From Clostridiales bacterium (lineage in GTDB: Bacteria; Bacillota; Clostridia; Monoglobales; Firm-18), in the NCBI GenBank assembly GCA_031255355.1, contig JAIRSR010000245.1, positions 1 through 6,573 on the forward strand: 6,573 bases of DNA, in the 5' to 3' direction. The notes under the pieces are model-generated. The model was not told the DNA's origin. It was given only the letters and a program-made list of their open reading frames with translations, and ran no database searches. A program made the position numbers and the translations under genes. This document shows positions 1 to 5,500 of the stretch, in pieces; position 1 is the first letter of the stretch; each line of letters opens with the position of its first letter.

Positions 1-295
1 AAAAAACTAAAAACCGTCTTAGAAACGTAAAGCCAAAATATGCCGGATTGAAAGAAAAATTGCTGAAAATCCGCATTGAATGGGATGGATGAAATGCGGG
101 GACATTATTGCGGGAAAACTACGCAATAGCTTTGGCACACGATGAATCACGACGGCGGTGAAGTCATCGCGTATGTTATTGCTTCGCGAGGATATGGGAG
201 GTTACGGGAATTGCCCGGCTTGTTTGCTGATTAACACAAATGAGTTTTTAGTGCAAATCAATTATTTTCATACACAAACTACCGCATATAGTCTA
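1..295. other. AT-rich upstream region with no recognised gene
   Basis: No gene is supported here. Frame 3 is open from base 3 to a TGA at 90-92 and could be the last ~29 residues of a gene entering from the left (lysine-rich, ending in KIRIEWDG), but I do not recognise it. Two short ATGA-linked frames follow (89-145 and 142 to about 234) with no family resemblance. Two inverted repeats are visible: CCGCATT (71-77) with AATGCGG (93-99), and TATTGCG (106-112) with CGCAATA (122-128). Neither is followed by a T-run, so neither is a clear terminator. The base composition is AT-richer than the genes to the right, as expected for an intergenic or decayed region. Confidence 0.4.
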
Positions 296-324
296 TTGAC
301 AATACTTGCGCAAAATGATATGAT
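296..324 (+). promoter_or_regulatory. Strong sigma-A-type promoter with extended -10
   Basis: The sequence shows a perfect -35 TTGACA (296-301), a 17-base spacer and a -10 TATGAT (319-324), one mismatch from TATAAT. A TG at 316-317 gives an extended -10 (TGnTATGAT). Transcription should start near 330-332, leaving a leader of about 100 bases before the TTG start at 433. The spacer contains a perfect 8-base palindrome, TTGCGCAA (306-313), placed where a repressor would block RNA polymerase. The promoter probably drives the dockerin, SLH and antitoxin-like genes together. Confidence 0.85.
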
Positions 325-329
325 AATGA

Positions 330-366
330 TAACGCAAGCGGCAATGACGCGGCAAAATTTGCGTTA
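330..366 (+). promoter_or_regulatory. Leader stem-loop at the predicted mRNA 5' end
   Basis: TAACGCAA (330-337) and TTGCGTTA (359-366) form a perfect 8-bp stem around a 21-base loop. The stem begins almost exactly at the predicted transcription start. The loop carries a 7-base direct repeat, GCGGCAA (338-344 and 349-355), offset by 11 bases, about one helical turn. A run of seven T follows at 374-380, eight bases after the stem. It could act as a 5' mRNA-stabilising hairpin, a weak attenuator, or DNA operator half-sites. The sequence alone does not decide between them, and no known riboswitch class is recognised. Confidence 0.4.
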
Positions 367-417
367 AGGCGATATTTTTTTCAGATTAAGGCGTATTTCA
401 TCATATTTTATTCAGAA

Positions 418-424
418 AGAAGGG
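418..424 (+). promoter_or_regulatory. Ribosome binding site fixing a TTG start
   Basis: AGAAGGG lies 8 bases upstream of the TTG at 433-435. The frame from this TTG begins directly with a lysine-containing signal peptide (MKSFFKRS), and no ATG near this point would preserve both the site and the signal peptide. This supports TTG as the true start. Confidence 0.7.
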
Positions 425-432
425 TTTGTATT

Positions 433-1395
433 TTGAAATCATTTTTCAAACGATCGGCGGTAATCGCCGCGCTATGCGTGACGGCGTTTAGCCTTACAAG
501 CGCGGTACACGCCGACCCGCCCGCGTCGGCGGAGGTCCACGTCGCGGTCAGCCGGCAAACGGTCACGGAGGGCGAAACGGTTACATTTTCGTTTTATATC
601 AATTCCGAATCCGAGGACGGATTGGAAATTGAAAGCGGCAGGCTTGCGCTTGCGTATTCCGACGCGCTCGACACGCTGTTTTCCCCCGACGATACGGAAA
701 TCACCTGGGCGGACGGCGTTACTTTTGACAGCGAAACGGAACTTTTCACCGTTTCCCCCGCGCGGGTGTTCACCCCCTCCGACGCGTTGCTCGTCTACGG
801 GCTAACGGTCAAGGACGACGCGCTTGCGGACGGCGAAACAAGCGCGGTATTCACCCTTTCGGTGGGCGGCGGTTCCTACCTTGTAAGCGGCGGTGAGGAA
901 ATTCCCGTCACGGCGAGCGGCGCGGAACTCACCGTACTTCCTGCGGAAAAAACCGTCAGCGCGACGGTGAATCTTATCGGCAACCTGCTTTCTACCGATA
1001 ACCTCACCGCCAAAATCACAGACGGCGAACATGAGTATCCGCTTGTATTCGGGGAAATAGCGGAGGGCAAGGTTACGGCGGTGCTGGACGACTTGACGCA
1101 AATCGAGGCGGGAAGTTACAAACTGACGGTATCGGGCGACGGATATATCGCGTATGAAAGCGGCGCGTTCGACCCCGCCGACGGGTTCCGCGCCGTAATC
1201 GACACGCTGTACCCCGGCGATTTGAACGCCGACGGCAGGATTGACTTTCTTGATTTTCACGCGCTGTGCGTGTACATAAACGGCGGCGAATACGCCAAGA
1301 CCGCCGACCTAAACGGCGACGGCGGCATGACGCAGGACGACGCGGATTGCTTTACCGCAGGGTATTTGGCAAAGGGGGCGGCACAAAATGAGTAA
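433..1395 (+). CDS. Secreted protein with cohesin-like domain and C-terminal dockerin
   Basis: A 320-residue exported protein. Residues 1-27 are a Sec signal peptide (KRS, hydrophobic core, likely cleavage after SAVHA). Residues ~33-170 form a beta-rich domain whose opening (QTVTEGETVTFSFYI) resembles cohesin-type beta-sandwich domains. Residues ~173-258 look like a second small Ig/transthyretin-like beta domain ending in a GSYKLTVSGDGYIAY segment, a kind often found just before dockerins. Residues 261-314 are a dockerin type I-like module with two calcium loops: D263, N265, D267, D271, D274 and D292, N294, D296, T300, D303. Dockerins bind cohesins on scaffold proteins, so this protein probably docks onto a surface or secreted scaffold. 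No catalytic domain is visible. It overlaps the SLH gene by 8 bases, which suggests translational coupling and a shared job. The dockerin call is strong; the cohesin-like call is by pattern only. Confidence 0.88.
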   Translation: MKSFFKRSAVIAALCVTAFSLTSAVHADPPASAEVHVAVSRQTVTEGETVTFSFYINSESEDGLEIESGRLALAYSDALDTLFSPDDTEITWADGVTFDSETELFTVSPARVFTPSDALLVYGLTVKDDALADGETSAVFTLSVGGGSYLVSGGEEIPVTASGAELTVLPAEKTVSATVNLIGNLLSTDNLTAKITDGEHEYPLVFGEIAEGKVTAVLDDLTQIEAGSYKLTVSGDGYIAYESGAFDPADGFRAVIDTLYPGDLNADGRIDFLDFHALCVYINGGEYAKTADLNGDGGMTQDDADCFTAGYLAKGAAQNE

Positions 1396-2791
1396 AAGAA
1401 TCATCGCGCTTGCCGTATCGTTGCTGTTGATTTTGCCGTCTGCGGCATTTGCCGCCGCGACAAATTCCGGCCCGGCACTGTACCTTGATGTATGGTCTGT
1501 AACGCAAAAAACCGCAATCGGCAAGACGTTTGACGTCTCTGTAAAAACGGTCAACGCCCTCCGTGGTTCGGGCATATTTTCCTATAAACTCCTCCTTGGC
1601 TTCGAGGAGGAATACATCAAAGCGGTAAGCGTCAAAGGCGGCGGGGAAACAGGGATTACAGGCCCCGTTCTGCTCGACAACAACGACGGCGCGATTGAGT
1701 TTTGGTACGGAATCAGCGGCGAAGCGTCTGCGGATTATATTGTCGCGACGGTGACGTTTGAGGTGCTGTCAAGCGGCAGTCCCGAAATCTCAATCAACGG
1801 ATATTCCGAATTTTACCGCGCGGACGGACGTGAACTTGAAGTCAACTACGGCGACGGCGACGGCAAGTTAGCCAAAGCGGAGGTGTACGTGGGCGACACC
1901 CATATCCCCAAGCCGATTTTTGAGTATGACGGCGGTTCAAAAACCTTTTATTCCAGCCTTAAAGTCGGGTTCAAGAAGCGGACGGACGGCGCGGAAATCT
2001 ATTACACCACAACGGACGGCGGCAACCCAACGCGGCTGTATGACCCGAAAGACCCCATTGTGTTGACCCGCACCCGAACGATTAAGGCGGTGGCGAAAAT
2101 CGGCGGGTATTACAGTGAGGAAACAAGCATGACGTTTAACAGAGTGAGCGACAGCGGCAGTAGCGGCGGTAGCGGCGGTAGCGGCGGCGGCAACGGAACG
2201 ATTACGATTCCCCCTCCCGCGCCGCCAACACCCACACAGCCGGAGGCGCGGTATCACGACATAGACGGGCATTGGTCTAAAAACTTTTTTGAATCTTTGA
2301 TAGAAAAAGGCGTAATCAACGGATACGAGGACGGAACCGTCCGTCCCGACAACCAAGTTACCCGCGCTGAAGCGGCGAAAATTATCGTCGCCGCGCTGGG
2401 CGAGGTTCCGTCCGAAGCGGTATCGCTGCCCTTTGAGGACGCGGAAAGTATCGCGGATTGGGCAGGGGGATACGTACAAAAAGCGGTGGAACTCGGCATT
2501 ATCACAGGCTATGAGGACAACACCTTTCAGCCGGCGCAAAACGTGTCGCGCAAAGAATTGGTCGTGCTTGCGGTACGCGCGTTTCAGTTGAGCGCGGAGG
2601 TTGGCGCGGGGCTGTCCTTTGCCGACAACGACGCGATTCCCGCGTGGGCGGCGGATAGCGTTGAAACCGCGCTGACCCTCGGTGTGGTTTCCGGCTATGA
2701 GGACAACACGTTCAAGCCCGATAATTTTGTGTCACGCGGCGAAACGAGCAAAATTATCGCGCTGTGCTTGGAGATTGCGAATCCGAATTAA
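1388..2791 (+). CDS. SLH-anchored surface protein with cohesin-like domain
   Basis: A 467-residue exported protein. Residues 1-22 are a signal peptide (MSKRIIALAV, likely cleavage after AFA). Residues ~30-168 form a cohesin-like beta-sandwich (GKTFDVSVKTVNA, YKLLLGFEEEYIKAVSV, YIVATVTFEVLSS). Residues ~173-252 match the chitobiase/beta-hexosaminidase C-terminal type beta domain (PKPIFEYDGGSKTF, AEIYYTTTDGGNPT, TIKAVAKIGGYYSE), usually a structural spacer. Residues 253-288 are a Gly/Ser then Pro-rich linker. Three SLH repeats end the protein (~289-335, 348-400, 409-463), each with a G[YV]EDxTxxP segment and a TRAE-type motif (TRAE, SRKE, SRGE). SLH repeats bind pyruvylated secondary cell-wall polymer, so this is a wall-anchored receptor or anchoring scaffoldin. 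AAAGGGGG at 1371-1378 serves the ATG. The natural partner to consider is the dockerin protein encoded just upstream. Confidence 0.9.
   Translation: MSKRIIALAVSLLLILPSAAFAAATNSGPALYLDVWSVTQKTAIGKTFDVSVKTVNALRGSGIFSYKLLLGFEEEYIKAVSVKGGGETGITGPVLLDNNDGAIEFWYGISGEASADYIVATVTFEVLSSGSPEISINGYSEFYRADGRELEVNYGDGDGKLAKAEVYVGDTHIPKPIFEYDGGSKTFYSSLKVGFKKRTDGAEIYYTTTDGGNPTRLYDPKDPIVLTRTRTIKAVAKIGGYYSEETSMTFNRVSDSGSSGGSGGSGGGNGTITIPPPAPPTPTQPEARYHDIDGHWSKNFFESLIEKGVINGYEDGTVRPDNQVTRAEAAKIIVAALGEVPSEAVSLPFEDAESIADWAGGYVQKAVELGIITGYEDNTFQPAQNVSRKELVVLAVRAFQLSAEVGAGLSFADNDAIPAWAADSVETALTLGVVSGYEDNTFKPDNFVSRGETSKIIALCLEIANPN
2153..2188 (+). repeat. Four tandem 9-base units encoding a Gly/Ser linker
   Basis: Four consecutive copies of AGCGGCGGT or a one- or two-base variant (2153-2161, 2162-2170, 2171-2179, 2180-2188) lie in frame in the SLH gene and encode Ser-Gly-Ser/Gly units, residues 256-267. 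A 9-base unit keeps the frame when copies are gained or lost, so linker length between the beta domains and the wall anchor could vary among strains. Confidence 0.7.
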
Positions 2792-2803
2792 AAGGTGTTG
2801 AAA

Positions 2804-3130
2804 ATGAATATCAACGTAGAAAACCTTGTTTCTGTCCCGGAAGCCAATCGGAACTTTTCAAGGGTTGCCCGCCTTGTGGACGAAAATGGAACGGCGATTA
2901 TCCTAAAAAACAACGCTCCGCGCTATGTGCTTTTGGATTACTGTCTGTTCCGTCAGGATACCGTCGCGGATCGCGAGAACGCGGACGCGGCGGCCTCACG
3001 TATTATTGAGAAGCAAAAAATAAAAGAGCCGAACGGCTCTTTTATTTTGCGGATTTTTGCGCCTACGCGTTGCGCCCGCGCGATTATCCTATCGGGTAGA
3101 TATAGCCCTCCACCGCCTCGGCGGGTGTGA
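2804..3130 (+). CDS. Phd/YefM-type antitoxin-like protein, C-terminus suspect
   Basis: Residues 1-46 match the Phd/YefM (prevent-host-death) antitoxin family: VSVPEANRNFSRVARLVDE followed by GTAIILKNNAPRYVLLDY. Family members bind DNA through this N-terminal part and neutralise a toxin through their C-terminus. ATG at 2804 is preferred because AAAGGTG (2791-2797) sits 6 bases upstream; a GTG at 2795 lies inside that site. The gap to the SLH stop is only 12 bases, so the gene is probably in the same operon. As written the frame gives 108 residues, but after residue 72 it runs through the terminator hairpin and into the 3' end of the opposite-strand gene, producing an unlikely proline/arginine tail. 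Removing one A from the A6 run at 3015-3020 would put TAA (3021-3023) in frame and give a 72-residue protein. No toxin gene is adjacent. Confidence 0.75.
   Translation: MNINVENLVSVPEANRNFSRVARLVDENGTAIILKNNAPRYVLLDYCLFRQDTVADRENADAAASRIIEKQKIKEPNGSFILRIFAPTRCARAIILSGRYSPPPPRRV
3017..3048. terminator. Bidirectional intrinsic terminator between convergent operons
   Basis: AAAATAAAAGAGCC (3017-3030) pairs perfectly with GGCTCTTTTATTTT (3035-3048) around a GAAC tetraloop (3031-3034), giving a 14-bp stem with a GC-rich tip. On the plus strand the distal arm is T-rich (TTTTATTTT). On the minus strand the matching tract is TTTTATTTTTT, extended by the A6 run at 3015-3020. It therefore suits both the plus-strand surface operon and the minus-strand metal operon, whose last gene ends at 3084. 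Confidence 0.85.
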
Positions 3131-3926
3131 TTTTCGCCACGGAAATTTGCGGATCCGCATACGTTGTTCCCTCAAATTCATACTGCCCGACAAAGAGCGT
3201 TCCCTCCACCGTTACCCACGAATCGGGCGATAAGCCGTCCGCGCCGTCATACGCGCACAGCAACCCTGCGGGGGTTAAATCCGCGACACAGCAGGACATC
3301 ATCAGCCGCGCGGGAACGAACTCGTTCGCGTTCATCAGTTCCGGGTCTTTGAACACCGCGCCGGTCATCACCACCGTATAGCCCTCGTAGGTTTCCATAT
3401 GATCATATAGTTCCGCGATCCAAAGCCCGAAATCCTCATTTGCCACCGTGATTTTCCTGTGTTCCGCGTCCAAGCCGGGGAACGCGGCGGTTTGCTCCAC
3501 GCCGACGGAGGGCGTATCGTCCGCGATTCCCGGTTCGATAATGGTTGCGGGAAGCGGCGGATTGTATGCGGCGTAACCGCTCTGCCCGGAAAATCCCGCG
3601 AACGCGCCGCCGCCCACGTAGCCGACGGACAACGCGGCGGTGTTGATCGGGGTATGGGGCGGCAACAGGAGGAGGACGGGGATCGTCAAAATCAAACAAT
3701 GCGCCGCCCGCACCTTATGGCGCGGCTGAAACAGCCGAAACAACCCCGATACCGCCCAAACGCCCATGACGGCGACGGTAAAATAAAAGTACGGCTCCAT
3801 TTTCGGCGTGACATACGACTTATACTGTCCCGTAACGGTCAACCTGCACAGGGAAACGGCAAACGCGATATAGCACAGCAGTTCCAACAGCGTTTGCGGA
3901 TTTAATACTTTTTTACGGTCATACAT
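3084..3926 (-). CDS. TIGR03943/DUF1980 (YcgQ-like) membrane protein, permease partner
   Basis: A 280-residue protein resembling the TIGR03943/DUF1980 family (YcgQ of Bacillus), described as a putative permease subunit because it is encoded beside DUF318 permeases. Hydrophobic segments at about residues 12-30, 44-64 and 74-89 anchor it in the membrane. Residues ~90-150 are a Gly/Pro-rich variable stretch. Residues ~155-280 form the conserved soluble domain, with the family signature around SCCVADLTPAGLLC (211-224) that supplies two adjacent cysteines (C212, C213) possibly involved in metal handling. ATG at 3926 is supported by AGGAGGG (3936-3942) 9 bases upstream, a site overlapping the stop codon of the fused permease gene; the two genes are 14 bases apart. 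The last gene before the terminator. Its biochemical role is not established; metal transport partnership is inferred from context. Confidence 0.85.
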   Translation of the reverse strand: MYDRKKVLNPQTLLELLCYIAFAVSLCRLTVTGQYKSYVTPKMEPYFYFTVAVMGVWAVSGLFRLFQPRHKVRAAHCLILTIPVLLLLPPHTPINTAALSVGYVGGGAFAGFSGQSGYAAYNPPLPATIIEPGIADDTPSVGVEQTAAFPGLDAEHRKITVANEDFGLWIAELYDHMETYEGYTVVMTGAVFKDPELMNANEFVPARLMMSCCVADLTPAGLLCAYDGADGLSPDSWVTVEGTLFVGQYEFEGTTYADPQISVAKITPAEAVEGYIYPIG

Positions 3927-3940
3927 AGTTCCTCACCCTC

Positions 3941-5500
3941 CTAATTTGTGACATACCGCGCGAACACAAGCGCGGTAAGGAAGCACACCGTGAAAACGAC
4001 GCACAGAAGCCTCCCGACAAACCGTTTTGAAAAGCCTCCCGACAGCATAATGACGTTTTTTACGTCCATCATAGGCCCGAACACCAAAAAGCCCATCACC
4101 GCGCCCAACGGGAACCGCGACGCGAAGCCCCTGGCAATCACCGCGTCGGACGACGAGCACAGCGAAAGCACAAACGCCGCCGCCATCATCACCAACAGGG
4201 ACGCGGCAATCGCCGTACCGCCGCGCAGCGGGGCGGTGGTCATCACGCTTTGGAACAACGCCGCCGCGAATGCGCCGACCGTCAGATACTTCCCTACATT
4301 GAAAAACTCCGCTTGCGAGTGACGCAGGAACAATGCGGTTTTGCCGCGCCAAGTGCTTCCGTCCGCATCGGCTTCGTAACAACCGCAAGCGCACATCGCG
4401 CCGTCAAAGCCGCCGGCAAGCACCGCGCCGCGCGACGGACGAAGCGCGAACCACAGCCCCGTTAAGACGGACGCGAAGATTCCCATGCCGACCCGCGCCG
4501 CGACGATTTTGACACTGCCGTTGAACGCGTAATAAGTGGAGAGCATTACCACCGGATTGATCACCGGCGCGGCGGTCATAAAGGTAATCGCCGCAGGGAG
4601 CGGAACGCCCTTTTTCACCAAACTTCGGAACACCGGGATCGAGGCGCAGTCGCAAACAGGCAGACAAAAGCCGCCCAAAACGGCCGCCAACATACCCAAG
4701 CCTAATTTTTTCGGGAACAGCCGCTCAATTGCTTCTCTCGGAACAAACACTTGAATCGCCGACGAAATCAACACGCCGATAATCAAAAACGGCACCGCTT
4801 GCAACAGGGTACCCAAAAACACGTTAATCACCGTATTTACAAGGGTTTGCGGCAACTTAAAAAGCGGCGCGGTACACAAATACACGGCGGTAAGCGCGGC
4901 AAGCGCGGCGCAGAAAACGGCGGCGGGGCGCGGTTTTTTGCGGTACAACCTGCCGCGTATTTCCTCCGTTTGCTCCGCGCGGTACACCGGAATCCCCGGG
5001 TTGAGCGCACGCAACACGCGCTTGATTCGGCGGTACGCGCCGTCGGAGGACGCGTTCCGCGCTGCCGCGAAATCACAATCCGCGATTTGGTCGGGCAACG
5101 CGCCGCCGGTTTTCCCTAATATGCCCTCCAACGTTTCCGCGTCCGCGATGTGAATCACCTTTGTCACGCGGCAACAGCGGTACAGCGAACGGCGCGAGAG
5201 TAACTCCCGCAATTGAGAGAGCGGCGCGACACAATTCCATTCAATCCAAATTTCTTGCGGTTTATTTTTCAGCAAACAGCCGTAAATGTCCTCCGTGATT
5301 TGCCGGGGCTCCCGCTCCAGCATTTTTTTAGGGAACGACAGCGTTTCACAGCCGCCGTCTTGACAGCGCAGCGGTTCCTCCCCGCTTTCAAACTGCAACA
5401 CCAACCGCTGTACGTTCGGTTTCCCGCCGCCGAGCAGTTGGTTCAAAAGCGTGGTTTTCCCCGCGTCTAAAAATCCGGTAATCACATAAACAGGTATCAC
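3941..5500 (-). CDS. Fusion of divergent CobW-like G domain and DUF318/ArsP-type permease
   Basis: A 519-residue fusion. Residues 1-~185 are a CobW/COG0523-like P-loop domain: Walker A GFLDAGKT (9-16), a Walker B-like IWIEWN (84-89), an HIADAETL segment (117-124) and LNPGIPVY (166-173). The CxCC metal motif is absent, and the expected NKxD position reads DFAAARN (143-149). Residues ~190-519 are a permease of the DUF318/ArsP_1 family with about eight or nine membrane spans. Family signatures are GFCLPVCDCASIPVFRSL (277-294), AAPVINPVVMLSTYYAF (310-326), LSLCSSSDAVIARGF (446-459 region) and VFGPMMDVKNVIML (473-486). A Cys-rich loop, CACGC (370-374), lies between spans. The start is GTG at 5500-5498, overlapping the upstream cobW stop (GTGA); the open frame extends 70 codons further upstream, but only as an overlap with cobW. 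Probably exports or moves a metal ion under nucleotide control; substrate is unknown, zinc or another thiophilic metal is inferred. Confidence 0.85.
   Translation of the reverse strand: MIPVYVITGFLDAGKTTLLNQLLGGGKPNVQRLVLQFESGEEPLRCQDGGCETLSFPKKMLEREPRQITEDIYGCLLKNKPQEIWIEWNCVAPLSQLRELLSRRSLYRCCRVTKVIHIADAETLEGILGKTGGALPDQIADCDFAAARNASSDGAYRRIKRVLRALNPGIPVYRAEQTEEIRGRLYRKKPRPAAVFCAALAALTAVYLCTAPLFKLPQTLVNTVINVFLGTLLQAVPFLIIGVLISSAIQVFVPREAIERLFPKKLGLGMLAAVLGGFCLPVCDCASIPVFRSLVKKGVPLPAAITFMTAAPVINPVVMLSTYYAFNGSVKIVAARVGMGIFASVLTGLWFALRPSRGAVLAGGFDGAMCACGCYEADADGSTWRGKTALFLRHSQAEFFNVGKYLTVGAFAAALFQSVMTTAPLRGGTAIAASLLVMMAAAFVLSLCSSSDAVIARGFASRFPLGAVMGFLVFGPMMDVKNVIMLSGGFSKRFVGRLLCVVFTVCFLTALVFARYVTN

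Noticed and set aside
71..99. CCGCATT...AATGCGG inverted repeat as a terminator
   Set aside because: The stem is only 7 bp with a 15-base loop and there is no T-run after it on either strand.
158..367. A 69-codon open frame in the upstream region
   Set aside because: It spans the strong promoter and the leader stem-loop, has no family resemblance, and ends inside the leader; it is most likely chance.
802..1260. Long minus-strand frames opposite the dockerin gene, and similar ones at 1937-2539 and 3459-3905
   Set aside because: They are arginine-rich antisense shadows of well-supported GC-rich genes, without family motifs.
2795..2803. GTG start three codons upstream of the antitoxin ATG
   Set aside because: This GTG overlaps the AAAGGTG ribosome binding site that is correctly spaced for the ATG at 2804.
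3933..4394. Minus-strand frame inside the permease region
   Set aside because: It is an out-of-frame reading of the permease gene with low-complexity arginine/glycine composition.
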